DNA of 64,000 nucleotides, taken from Prevotella sp. Lineage in GTDB: Bacteria; Bacteroidota; Bacteroidia; Bacteroidales; Bacteroidaceae. Of the stretch, positions 32,774-40,874 are shown piece by piece; position 1 is the stretch's first letter; each line of letters starts with the position of its first letter. A program made the translations under genes and the position numbers. The stretch covers positions 62,001 through 126,000 of the forward strand of contig JAEEVA010000001.1 in assembly GCA_016286995.1 (NCBI GenBank), given 5' to 3'. The notes beneath the pieces were generated by a model that did not search any database, was not told the DNA's origin, and worked only from the letters and a program-made list of their open reading frames with translations.

Positions 32774-34723
32774 AAGAAGATAGTTTTATTATTCGTATTG
32801 ATGGCGATGACCGTTTTTGCCAAGGCACAGGATTTTCGTTTCGACGAAGTCAGTTATTCACCCGGCGCCACCACTTTCCGCCTCTTTGCCCCTGCTGACG
32901 CCAAGAGTGTCAAGGTGCGCCTCTATCAGGACGGACAAGGCGGAAAAGCGCTGAAGACCGTTAAGATGCACTATGCCGACGGTTTGTGGCAGACCGAGGT
33001 TAAAGGCAATCTGCTGGGTCGTTTCTATACCTTCGACATGGGGCGTGGCGAGTGTCCTGGCGTCTTTGCAAAGGCTGTCGGCGTCAATGGCCGGCGTGGA
33101 GCCATCATCGCCATGAGCGATACCGACCCTGTTGGGTGGGCCACAGACCAGCGTCCAGTGTGTAAGACGCCTGCCGACCTCGTGGTCTATGAGTTGCACC
33201 ATCGTGACTTCTCCATAGCCCGCCCCGATGCGCAGCACCCAGGTAAGTTCCTGGCACTGACCGAGCCGTGGGCTATCGACCACCTGATGTCGTTAGGTGT
33301 CAATGCCATCCATATTCTGCCCAGCTACGATTACGGCTCTGTGGACGAGACACGCCTCAATACTCCACAGTACAATTGGGGCTACGACCCCGTCAACTAT
33401 AATGTTCCCGAGGGCGGCTACTCCACCGACCCCTACCGTCCTGATGTGCGAATCCGTGAGTTCAAGCAGATGGTGCAGGCTCTCCACAAGGCTGGTATTC
33501 GCGTCATCCTTGACGTGGTGTACAACCACACCTACGACATCGATCATTCCAACTTCCAGCGCACCTATCCTGATTACTACTACCGCAAGGTAGCCACTAC
33601 TCCCGACGCGTCAGCGTCGGGCTACAGCAACGGTTCCGGCTGCGGCAACGAGACGGCCTCCGAGCAGCCCATGATGCGTCGCTTCATGCTCGAGAGCATC
33701 CGCTACTGGATTGAGGAGTATCACATCGACGGCTTCCGTTTCGACCTCATGGGTTGTCACGACATTGAGACCATGAACCAGATTCGCCAGATGGTCGACG
33801 CCATCGACCCCACCATCTTCATCTATGGCGAGGGTTGGAGCGCTGGTCCATGTGCGCTTCCCAACGATCAGCTCGGCATGAAGGCCAACATACCGCAGAT
33901 GCTTGGCATTGCGGCCTTCTCCGACGAGATTCGCGACGCCCTGCGCGGTCCCTTCTCTGACGACACAAAACCCGGCTGGCTGGGTGGCGCCCCCGACTTC
34001 GAAGAGAGCCTGAAGTTCGGCATCGCCGGCTGCATCGCCCATCCTCAGGTTGACATGCCGCAGGTGAACTACAGCAAGGCGCCGTGGGCCACAGAACCCA
34101 CCCAGATGATGTCGTACGTCTCTTGTCACGACGACATGTGCCTTGTCGACCGCCTCAAGGCCAGTATTCCCGGTTTGAACAAACCTCTTACCTCTTACCT
34201 CTCACCTCTCACCTCTGGACTCATTCGCCTCGACCTGCTCGCCCAGACCGCCGTCTTCACCTCGCAGGGCGTACCCTTCATGCTCAGCGGCGAGGAGCTG
34301 CTGCGTACCAAGCTCGGGGTACACAACTCGTTCGAGTCGCCCGACAGCATCAACCACCTCGACTGGGACAACAAGAGACGCTATCCGCAGGTCTTCAAAT
34401 ACTATCAGGACCTCATCGCTCTGCGCCGCCACCATCCCGCTTTCCGCCTGGGCAGTGCCGACCTGGTGCGCCGCCACCTCACTTTCCTCGATGCCCCCCA
34501 GGGTGTCGTGGCCTACCGTCTGGCCACCTATGCCGGCCGTGACGACTGGCGCACTATTATTGTTATTCTCAATGCCAACTGCGAGGCCGCTGAAGTCGCC
34601 ATCCCCGCCAGCCACTATACCGTGGTCTGCTGCGACGGCGTCATCGACGAACACGGCCTCGGCACCCTTCAGGGCGACAAGGCTATTGTGGACCCCCAGT
34701 CGGCACTCATCCTGCACGACTGA
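32771..34723 (+). CDS. GH13 type I pullulanase
   Basis: Secreted 650-aa debranching enzyme cutting alpha-1,6 links in pullulan or branched starch. A signal peptide (ending VFAKAQ) is followed by a CBM48-like domain (about 22-120) and the GH13 barrel. YNWGYDPVNYNVPEGGY is the type I pullulanase signature. Catalytic candidates are Asp325 (FRFDLMG), Glu354 (YGEGWSAG) and Asp454 (SCHDDMC). Two foreign-looking in-frame inserts are visible: a palindrome coding for PDASASG (33602-33621) and a heptamer array coding for PLTSYLSPLTS (34183-34217). Both lie outside the catalytic motifs. A starch enzyme directly behind GH115 repeats the starch/xylan mixing seen near 3 kb. Confidence 0.92.
   Translation: MKKIVLLFVLMAMTVFAKAQDFRFDEVSYSPGATTFRLFAPADAKSVKVRLYQDGQGGKALKTVKMHYADGLWQTEVKGNLLGRFYTFDMGRGECPGVFAKAVGVNGRRGAIIAMSDTDPVGWATDQRPVCKTPADLVVYELHHRDFSIARPDAQHPGKFLALTEPWAIDHLMSLGVNAIHILPSYDYGSVDETRLNTPQYNWGYDPVNYNVPEGGYSTDPYRPDVRIREFKQMVQALHKAGIRVILDVVYNHTYDIDHSNFQRTYPDYYYRKVATTPDASASGYSNGSGCGNETASEQPMMRRFMLESIRYWIEEYHIDGFRFDLMGCHDIETMNQIRQMVDAIDPTIFIYGEGWSAGPCALPNDQLGMKANIPQMLGIAAFSDEIRDALRGPFSDDTKPGWLGGAPDFEESLKFGIAGCIAHPQVDMPQVNYSKAPWATEPTQMMSYVSCHDDMCLVDRLKASIPGLNKPLTSYLSPLTSGLIRLDLLAQTAVFTSQGVPFMLSGEELLRTKLGVHNSFESPDSINHLDWDNKRRYPQVFKYYQDLIALRRHHPAFRLGSADLVRRHLTFLDAPQGVVAYRLATYAGRDDWRTIIVILNANCEAAEVAIPASHYTVVCCDGVIDEHGLGTLQGDKAIVDPQSALILHD
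33602..33621. repeat. Short in-frame palindrome (CCCGACGC-GTCA-GCGTCGGG)
   Basis: Perfect 8-bp stem with a GTCA loop in the pullulanase gene, encoding PDASASG. It matches the element at 7056-7075 in position of loop and encoded peptide. Confidence 0.8.
34183..34217 (+). repeat. ACCTCTT heptamer array inside the pullulanase gene
   Basis: Five units (ACCTCTT twice, ACCTCTC twice, ACCTCTG) in the stop-free orientation encode PLTSYLSPLTS in frame. Confidence 0.9.
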
Positions 34724-34747
34724 AACAGTTGTTCATAGTTTATAATT

Positions 34748-35314
34748 ATGGAAACAAGATTCAAAAAGAATGCCAAGATTTTTGACATCGTCATCACTGG
34801 CGTAGCCGGCATGGTGTCAGTGGGAATTATGCTTTATGCCGTTGGTCATTTTGGTCTGCACGAGGCATGGCCTGAATTAGTGCTCAACATGTTTTACATT
34901 GCCTGTCTGGTAATGATTTGGATGTATTTTTTCAACCGCATGGATTCCCAGCGGTTCAACTACTGGTGCTCCACCTCGGTGGGCATGACGGTGTTGTTGC
35001 GCGACATTCTCTTTGCACCGCCCCTGGCCTATTACTCCCTTCATCTGGCCTGCCTGACGCTATCGGTGCTGCTGCTCTGTATGCTCACCTTCTTCTATGC
35101 ACGCAAGAATTGGCGGAGCTACACCAAGCGCAATCTGTGGGTCATCTGCATCATCGACATCATCATAGCGCTGCTTTACAATTTCGACATCTATCTTGAG
35201 CCCATCAATGAATACACGGACTATCTGCTGACCGAAATCTGGATACGTCCCACCATCACTTATGGCCTTGTGGCCTGTTATGTAACGGAAGCAAAAACTA
35301 AATCTGCTTCTTAA
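34748..35314 (+). CDS. Multi-pass membrane protein, function unknown
   Basis: A 188-aa protein with about five or six hydrophobic segments and charged cytoplasmic ends (MDSQRFNYW, YARKNWRSYTKR). I do not recognise a family. It begins 24 bp after the pullulanase and could be read through from it. The first seven residues (METRFKK) are identical to those of the DapA-family aldolase at 21580. This is probably coincidental, though the shared codons hint at a duplicated start region. Confidence 0.65.
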   Translation: METRFKKNAKIFDIVITGVAGMVSVGIMLYAVGHFGLHEAWPELVLNMFYIACLVMIWMYFFNRMDSQRFNYWCSTSVGMTVLLRDILFAPPLAYYSLHLACLTLSVLLLCMLTFFYARKNWRSYTKRNLWVICIIDIIIALLYNFDIYLEPINEYTDYLLTEIWIRPTITYGLVACYVTEAKTKSAS

Positions 35315-35349
35315 TCTTGTTCACGGTCATCCTCAGTAAAGGGTCGTTC

Positions 35350-35985
35350 TTATTCTACTGTCGGCTGGTCTTCGATGACGCTGATGGACTGCTCGCTACT
35401 TGGCGGCAGACGGTCGGCGGTCTTGCGGATGCTGTGAATCTTCAGGGCATTGATGAGTTCGACGACTCCGTAGAGCATGGAGCACCAGCCAAGGATGAGT
35501 AGTGGCAGACGGGCCGACTCCATGGGTTTGACCATGACGAAGAGACCGGTAAGCAGAATGAGCGAGGGCATGACCCAGTAGCCAAAGGGTACGCTGCCCA
35601 GACGACGGGCTGAGACGAGGGCCATCAGCTGGGTGATGCCGCCAAGGATGAGTACGGCGGCAAGCATGTACATGAGACCGTTGATGAAGGCGTGTGGCGA
35701 CAGGGTGAGGACCAGTCCCAGTATGACGCTGCCTGCTCCGACAATGGGGAAGGTGGGCTGGCCACCGCTGATGATGCGGCCGTCGCGGTCAGTGATGGTG
35801 TACTCGCCGGCATGGCTGCGGGCCTGCCAGTAGGCGATGAGCGAAATGATGCCCGACAGCAGAAAGAGGGCACCGATGGCTATGGTGAGCCAGGTGACGG
35901 AATCGTCGGGAAACCTGATGAGCAATGCTCCAATGATGATGGCGCAGATGGCTCGGAAGACGGAACTCTGGAATAGCTTTAACAT
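35350..35985 (-). CDS. DUF308/HdeD-like membrane protein
   Basis: A 211-aa integral membrane protein with six hydrophobic helices in two repeated halves, in the style of the HdeD/DUF308 family (e.g. IIGALLIRFPDDSVTWLTIAI). Family members are linked to acid stress in enterobacteria, but the function here is unknown. ATG 35985 is chosen because the -7 box at 36012-36020 lies just upstream; the track start at 36039 would be upstream of the promoter. The C-terminal tail is hydrophilic (SSEQSISVIEDQPTVE). It converges with the 188-aa membrane protein gene. Confidence 0.75.
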   Translation of the reverse strand: MLKLFQSSVFRAICAIIIGALLIRFPDDSVTWLTIAIGALFLLSGIISLIAYWQARSHAGEYTITDRDGRIISGGQPTFPIVGAGSVILGLVLTLSPHAFINGLMYMLAAVLILGGITQLMALVSARRLGSVPFGYWVMPSLILLTGLFVMVKPMESARLPLLILGWCSMLYGVVELINALKIHSIRKTADRLPPSSEQSISVIEDQPTVE

Positions 35986-36011
35986 GATGTTGGATAATTG
36001 ATGATTTGCGT

Positions 36012-36020
36012 GCAAAGATA
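36012..36020 (-). promoter_or_regulatory. -7 box (TATCTTTGC, minus) for the DUF308 gene
   Basis: On the minus strand the order is AACTATG heptamer array, a short spacer, then GTATCTTTGCACGC. This is almost identical to the glycogen phosphorylase promoter at 60750-60800. Confidence 0.75.
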
Positions 36021-36026
36021 CAAAAA

Positions 36027-36054
36027 GTTCATAGTTCATAGTTCATCGTTCATC
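36027..36054 (-). repeat. AACTATG-family heptamer array at the DUF308 promoter
   Basis: On + it reads GTTCATA, GTTCATA, GTTCATC, GTTCATC, which is AACTATG/GATGAAC on the transcribed orientation. It lies 7 bp upstream of the -7 box. Confidence 0.9.
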
Positions 36055-36097
36055 GTTTTTTTTGAGTTGAGAATAATAAAAGATGTTAAATGGTACT

Positions 36098-36195
36098 AAA
36101 TGAGAAATTAGAAATTAGAAATGAGGAATTATGATATGCTTGAATCCTCAAATGCAACGGACAAAGGTAATCATAATTTTTAATTTCTAATTTTT
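36098..36195. repeat. Palindromic element B: inverted second copy of the 50-bp core
   Basis: AAATGAG/AAATTAG units (36098-36132) and AATTTCT/AATTTTT units (36175-36195) flank the core at 36128-36177. The core is the reverse complement of that at 18871-18920 with two mismatches in 50 bases. Confidence 0.92.
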
Positions 36196-36248
36196 TGTGT
36201 CTTTTACCCTTGGTGAAGTTACTCACGCTTGAAAAAGCTCAAAATTCT

Positions 36249-36281
36249 TTTGGCTTTTTGCTCACTTATTCGTAACTTTGC
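36249..36281 (+). promoter_or_regulatory. Complete -33/-7 promoter for the UroD-family gene
   Basis: TTTG (36249-36252), a 20-bp spacer, then TAACTTTGC (36273-36281). This places the transcript start near 36287, so the track start at 36229 is too far upstream and ATG 36301 is preferred. Confidence 0.75.
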
Positions 36282-36300
36282 AGGCAGTATGAAAGGGAAC

Positions 36301-37296
36301 ATGAAACAGTGGGTGGCTGATGTCATCCGACAGAAAACGGTGATGGCGGTGCCGGTGATGACGCATCCTGGCATCGAGTTGAATGGCAATACGGTGCGCG
36401 AGGCCGTGAGCGATGGCGGCGTGCATGCCGAGGCCGTGGTGAAATTGGCGAAGGCTTACAGGAGTGCGGCGGCATGTACCATCATGGACCTGACGACGGA
36501 AGCCGAGGCCTTTGGCGCTGAGATTGCCTTCAGCGACGAGGCTGTAGCGACTGTGTCGGGCCGGCTGTTAGCCGATGTTAAAAGCATCGATAAGCTGCAG
36601 GTGCCGTTGCTGTCGGCAGGACGTATTCCACAGTATCTGAAGGCCAACCTGCTAGCAGCGCGCCAGATAGAGGACCGGCCGGTGTTTGCCGGCTGTATAG
36701 GACCGTTCTCGCTGGCTGGTCGTCTGTACGATATGTCGGACATCATGGTGCTCATCTACGAGCATCCAGATGCTGCCCATACGTTGCTGGCGAAGTGTAC
36801 GGAGTTTATTGAAAAGTATTGCCAGGCCCTGAAACTGACGGGTGCCAACGGGGTGGTGATGGCGGAACCGGCTGCGGGTCTGCTGTCGAATGATGACTGC
36901 CGGACGTTCTCGTCGGCATACGTGAAGTATATTGTCAACAAGGTGCAGAACGAGGAGTTCATCGTGATACTGCACAATTGCGGCAACCAGGGACATTGCA
37001 CAAAGGCGATGGTGGAGACGGGGGCTGCTGCCTATCATTTCGGCAATAAGTGCCGCATGGAGGAGGTCATCGGGGACGTGCCGCCGACGGCTCTTGCCAT
37101 GGGTAACCTCGACCCTGTGAGCCTGTTCAAGGACGGTACGCCGGAGGAGATGCACCTGGCTGTCTGGCAGCTGTTAGGCAAGATGCGCGACTATCCGAAC
37201 TTTGTGCTCTCCAGCGGATGTGACACGCCGCCGCATACGCCGATTGAGAATGTGGATGCGTTCTTCAAAGCCCTTGACGACTGGAATAAGCAGTGA
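36301..37296 (+). CDS. UroD-family (MtaA/MtbA-like) methyltransferase
   Basis: Cytoplasmic 331-aa TIM-barrel protein of the uroporphyrinogen decarboxylase superfamily, closest in motifs to methylcobamide:thiol methyltransferases. It has HNCGNQ (His-x-Cys) and a later SSGCDTPP, the three-ligand zinc pattern of MtaA/MtbA. True UroD decarboxylases lack it. In methanogens such proteins methylate coenzyme M, which is not expected here, so the acceptor is unknown. Its stop overlaps the GTG start of the MetH-activation-like gene, and it converges on the MetH-like fusion. Together they suggest a corrinoid methyl-transfer module. ATG 36289 is an alternative start but would leave almost no leader. Confidence 0.78.
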   Translation: MKQWVADVIRQKTVMAVPVMTHPGIELNGNTVREAVSDGGVHAEAVVKLAKAYRSAAACTIMDLTTEAEAFGAEIAFSDEAVATVSGRLLADVKSIDKLQVPLLSAGRIPQYLKANLLAARQIEDRPVFAGCIGPFSLAGRLYDMSDIMVLIYEHPDAAHTLLAKCTEFIEKYCQALKLTGANGVVMAEPAAGLLSNDDCRTFSSAYVKYIVNKVQNEEFIVILHNCGNQGHCTKAMVETGAAAYHFGNKCRMEEVIGDVPPTALAMGNLDPVSLFKDGTPEEMHLAVWQLLGKMRDYPNFVLSSGCDTPPHTPIENVDAFFKALDDWNKQ

Positions 37297-37943
37297 CACA
37301 GAAGACGCTGACATACGAGGATTTAGGTATTGCCCTGACTGATGTCTACGAGGCCATGGGGTATCACGATGTGCTGCCTGACGAGGTCACACAACGTGAA
37401 ACGCTGGCTGTCGTAGACGAGGTGCGGGGATGGTTGCGTCCGCAGTTCTGTTTCTTCGTGGTGCGTGAGTTGCCAGTGTTTGACATGGGACGGATCATAG
37501 GGCGCCAGCTGCAGGGCTCGGAGGCCTACGCATTGTTTATATGTACCAGTGGCGTGGCCTTTGAGGCTTATCAGCAGCAACTGAAACAAGCGGGTGACAT
37601 GGTGCGTGTGTTTATTGCCGACTCGCTGGGCAGTGTGATAGCCGAGAAGACTGCCGACCAGATGGAGCTAGCTGTGCAGCAGGGCATCGATAAGTTAGGG
37701 TGGCACCATACCAACCGCTTTTCGCCAGGCTATTGTGGCTGGCACGTCAGTCAGCAGCAGCTGTTGTTCCCGTTGTTTGAAGGAAAGACCTGTGGTGTCA
37801 CGCTGACTGATTCCTCTCTCATGGTGCCCATCAAGAGCGTGAGTGGCATCATGGGCTTGGGCGGAACAGTCCGCAAACTGGAATATACCTGCGGACTGTG
37901 TAATTTCGAAAAATGCTATAAGAGAAAGCTAAAGCATACCTAA
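37293..37943 (+). CDS. Methionine synthase activation-domain-like protein
   Basis: A 216-aa protein resembling the stand-alone C-terminal activation domain of B12-dependent methionine synthase. RFSPGYCGWHVSQQQLLFPL corresponds to the AdoMet-binding region (RxxPGY). The C-terminus has a Cys cluster (CGLCNFEKC), not a feature of MetH itself that I know of, which could carry an iron-sulfur cluster. The likely role is reductive reactivation of Co(II)-corrinoid (inference). It starts with GTG overlapping the upstream stop by four bases. Its 3' end overlaps that of the convergent MetH-like fusion (37929-37943), which itself lacks an activation domain, so they probably work together. Confidence 0.75.
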   Translation: MTQKTLTYEDLGIALTDVYEAMGYHDVLPDEVTQRETLAVVDEVRGWLRPQFCFFVVRELPVFDMGRIIGRQLQGSEAYALFICTSGVAFEAYQQQLKQAGDMVRVFIADSLGSVIAEKTADQMELAVQQGIDKLGWHHTNRFSPGYCGWHVSQQQLLFPLFEGKTCGVTLTDSSLMVPIKSVSGIMGLGGTVRKLEYTCGLCNFEKCYKRKLKHT

Positions 37944-40868
37944 CAGCTGCTTGGCAACTGCGACGGCTGAGTTGGCATTGTCGCTATAGCCGTCGGCACC
38001 AATCTCATCGGCGAAGCCCTGTGTGACGGGTGCACCGCCGACCATCACTTTCACTTGGTCGCGGATGCCGGCAGCCTCAAGGGCATCGATGACCTCTTTC
38101 ATATAACCCATCGTGGTGGTGAGCAAGGCCGACATGCAGAGAATGTCGGGCTGGTTTTCCTTGATGGCCTCGATAAACTTGTCGACAGAGACGTCGATGC
38201 CGATATTCACCACCTCAAAGCCACAGCCTTCGAGCATGGATGCCACGAGGTTCTTGCCGATGTCGTGCAGATCGCCCTTCACGGTACCGATGACCACCTT
38301 GCCTAATGAGGTGGAGGCAGCACCCGCCAGCATGGGCTTCAACAGTTCGAGAGCGGCCTTCATGGCACGTCCGGCCATCAGCAGCTGGGGTACGAAGGCC
38401 TTGCCGTCCTGGAAACGCTGACCGACTTCGCCCATGGCTCGAATCATCTGGCCGTTGATCAGGTCCTGTGGGGCGGTGTTTTGGGCAATAGCCTCCTTGG
38501 TGGCTGCTACGGCATCGTCGCTCTTGCCGTCGAGGATGGCCTGGAAGAGACGGTCAGTAGAGCTGGCGGCGGGAACTATAGGATCTATAGTATCTATAGG
38601 AACTATGGGGACTATAGGAACTGTCGTTTTGTCTGCTGGTTTCAGCGGACTCAGCCATACGTCCTTGATGGGTTCGATGGCTTTTGCCATCAGGCGGATA
38701 TGGGCATCGGTCGTGCCACAGCAGCCGCCGAGGATGTTCAGGCAGTGGTTTTCAAGCAGCGGCCACACGTCAGCCACCAGACTTTCGGGGGGGGTGTTGT
38801 AGCGGCCATTGCCATCGGGGGTGCCGGCATTTGGATAGAGGCTTACCCTTAGACCTAATGATGCCAACCGGCATACGAGCGGTGTCATACGAGGAACATC
38901 CGTCACGCAGTTGATACCTACGGAGTAGAGTGCCGATGGTTTCTGACCATGGGTCGTCAGCTGTTCTATGAAACTGACGATGTTTTGTCCCAGCATATTG
39001 TGACCATCGGGCGTCGATACGTTGAAGCTGAGCATGACAGGCAACTGGGGAGCGACCTCCTTGGCAGCCTCGATGGCCACCTTGGCATTGCGGACGTCGA
39101 AGATGGTCTCGATGAGCAAGATGTCCACGCCACCGTCGGCCAAGGCCTGTATCTGTTCCGTGTAAGCCTCCTTGAGGGCGGCAGCAAATTGTTCACTCTC
39201 TCCTTTTCCCTCTTCACTTAAAAAGGTCTTGCTGGTGGGTCCGATGCTGCCTGCCACGAAGCGGGGCTTGTCCGACGAACTGAATTCGTCGGCACACTCA
39301 CGGGCTATCTTACAGGCTGCGAGGTTGATATCGCGGCAGTAGTCGGCCAAACCATAGTCACCCATTGAGATGCGCTGGGCATTGAAGGTGTTGGTCTCGA
39401 TGATGTCGGAGCCGGCATCAAGGTATTTGCGATGGATGTCGCGGATGACGTGTGGCGCGGTAAGCGACAGCACGTCATTACAGCCCTTCAGGTCGTAGGG
39501 ATGTTGAGCAAAGCGGGTTCCACGGAAATCCTCCTCGCGCAGTTGATATTGCTGAATCATGGTACCCATGGCACCGTCGAGCAGTAGGATGCGGTCGGTG
39601 GGGAATGCTATAAAATCTCTAGAAACTCTAGATGTTCTATATTCTCCAGATTCCACGCGGCGGATGATTTCTTTCACTTCCCGGTCGGCATCATCCTGAA
39701 TATCAGCAGGCTGAAGGTTCTTCTCCGGAGCAAAGTGTGGCGTTGTATTACGGGCGGTTTGGTACTCCTCCACGATGCGCATGGCCTGTTCCACTTCGTG
39801 CTCGTTATGGAAGTCCATCTCAATATGGACGCCGTCACCACCGATGTTGTCGAGTAGGGGGCGCAGCTCGTCGAGGGTCACCCAACAGGCCATGATGCTC
39901 TTGCCACCAGCCAGAATCCTCTTATAGAGGTCGTACCATTTGGGACTGCCGCCCTGTGGCTCGCCCACACCTGGTGTCCACTGGATGGCGTTCAACTCCT
40001 CGATTTCAAGGAGCGCATCCAAATGGTGCATGGCTCCCACGCCATCGAGGTGGTATAGGGTGTAGTCTATCTTCTGACACTGTTCACGAATGAAGGGCTG
40101 CACGAAGCGGCGGTAGTCGTCGACGCTGATCATGGTCGAGATGTCGCTTTGTAGCTTCGACATCTTGCCGGGTGCCCACGACGAGAAATAGCAGAAGGCC
40201 ATCTCGTCGCCCTCGCGGATGATGTCGTAGAGTTCGTCGAACACTTGGAAGTAGATGTCGTTAATCTGTTGCATCTGATGCTCCAGCACCTCGGGCTGCA
40301 TAACGGTATCGAGCAGTACCTTGTCGGTGCCCTTGATGGCGGCGAGCACGTCGAGACCTTCCATCAGGTCGGGCATGCCCACATAGTAGTGCCCCTGGGC
40401 CTTCGCCTTGCAGGCTTTCAGCAGGTTCTTGTGCAACAGCCAGTTGGGATGGTTGGGGTCGAAAACGATGTCGTCGACGGGTGAACCGTCGACCACACTA
40501 AGGGCAGCGGCTGAAGAACCGTCGACCACAGGACGGGGGTGAATCCAGATGGTGTCCTCACCGCCCTCGAAGACACCGCCGAGGATGGCAGCCAGTGAAC
40601 CGGGGCCCAATTGGGTGTTGGCTACGGGCAGTATGTCGGCCATCAGCGACGAATGGGCCACATACCAGTCAAGGTACTCGGCACGCCACTCCGGGTCGAA
40701 CCATCGCTGGTTCAGGTCACGATAGGGCTTGGGGGCAGGGATGTCGGCATGTGGCGTCACACCTTCCTGAAAGTGTTCCCACATGTTCAGCACGATGCCT
40801 TTGTGGTTCCACCAGTCGATATAGTGCTGTTTGGTCTCTTCGAGATTCTTTTTCCAAGTATTCATCAT
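37929..40868 (-). CDS. Three-domain fusion: UroD-like + homocysteine S-methyltransferase + B12-binding
   Basis: Cytoplasmic 979-aa protein. Residues about 1-400 are UroD-superfamily-like (MNTWKKNLEETKQHYIDWW; YHLDGVGAMHHLD, with no HxC zinc motif there). Residues about 425-720 are a homocysteine methyltransferase domain (LLLDGAMGTMIQQ ... GGCCGTT, the zinc Cys pair). Residues about 770-979 are a helical cap plus B12-binding domain with DLHDIGKN (cobalt-ligand His). There is no room for the pterin/folate-binding domain or the activation domain of normal MetH (about 1230 aa). It may pass a methyl group from a non-folate donor to homocysteine (inference). Both interdomain linkers are 9-bp repeats. 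The start is 6 bp after the GH78 stop. The stop is TAG. Confidence 0.85.
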   Translation of the reverse strand: MMNTWKKNLEETKQHYIDWWNHKGIVLNMWEHFQEGVTPHADIPAPKPYRDLNQRWFDPEWRAEYLDWYVAHSSLMADILPVANTQLGPGSLAAILGGVFEGGEDTIWIHPRPVVDGSSAAALSVVDGSPVDDIVFDPNHPNWLLHKNLLKACKAKAQGHYYVGMPDLMEGLDVLAAIKGTDKVLLDTVMQPEVLEHQMQQINDIYFQVFDELYDIIREGDEMAFCYFSSWAPGKMSKLQSDISTMISVDDYRRFVQPFIREQCQKIDYTLYHLDGVGAMHHLDALLEIEELNAIQWTPGVGEPQGGSPKWYDLYKRILAGGKSIMACWVTLDELRPLLDNIGGDGVHIEMDFHNEHEVEQAMRIVEEYQTARNTTPHFAPEKNLQPADIQDDADREVKEIIRRVESGEYRTSRVSRDFIAFPTDRILLLDGAMGTMIQQYQLREEDFRGTRFAQHPYDLKGCNDVLSLTAPHVIRDIHRKYLDAGSDIIETNTFNAQRISMGDYGLADYCRDINLAACKIARECADEFSSSDKPRFVAGSIGPTSKTFLSEEGKGESEQFAAALKEAYTEQIQALADGGVDILLIETIFDVRNAKVAIEAAKEVAPQLPVMLSFNVSTPDGHNMLGQNIVSFIEQLTTHGQKPSALYSVGINCVTDVPRMTPLVCRLASLGLRVSLYPNAGTPDGNGRYNTPPESLVADVWPLLENHCLNILGGCCGTTDAHIRLMAKAIEPIKDVWLSPLKPADKTTVPIVPIVPIDTIDPIVPAASSTDRLFQAILDGKSDDAVAATKEAIAQNTAPQDLINGQMIRAMGEVGQRFQDGKAFVPQLLMAGRAMKAALELLKPMLAGAASTSLGKVVIGTVKGDLHDIGKNLVASMLEGCGFEVVNIGIDVSVDKFIEAIKENQPDILCMSALLTTTMGYMKEVIDALEAAGIRDQVKVMVGGAPVTQGFADEIGADGYSDNANSAVAVAKQLLGML
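38572..38625. repeat. Nonamer repeat encoding the linker before the B12 domain
   Basis: Six 9-bp units (GGAACTATA, GGATCTATA, GTATCTATA, GGAACTATG, GGGACTATA, GGAACTGTC). In the minus reading frame they give TVPIVPIVPIDTIDPIVP. Confidence 0.92.
39616..39651. repeat. Nonamer repeat at the UroD-like/homocysteine-domain junction
   Basis: Four degenerate 9-bp units (TCTCTAGAA, ACTCTAGAT, GTTCTATAT, TCTCCAGAT) encode ESGEYRTSRVSRDF in frame. The CTAGA core matches the nonamer array at 45869-45913. Confidence 0.7.
40473..40493. repeat. Short in-frame palindrome (GTCGACGG-GTGAA-CCGTCGAC)
   Basis: Perfect 8-bp stem and 5-nt loop, 21 nt (7 codons), encoding VDGSPVD in the UroD-like domain. A partial second copy (GAACCGTCGACCACA) follows at 40516-40530, giving the repeated VVDGS. 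The inner CGG-GTGAA-CCG is shared with 44650-44670. Confidence 0.85.
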
Positions 40869-40874
40869 ATATGC

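Noticed and set aside
36073-36089. TAAAAGATGTTAAAYGG shared with 60728-60744 as a regulatory motif
   Set aside because: Two copies at different distances (about 200 and 48 bp) from the next -7 box; too little to call a site.
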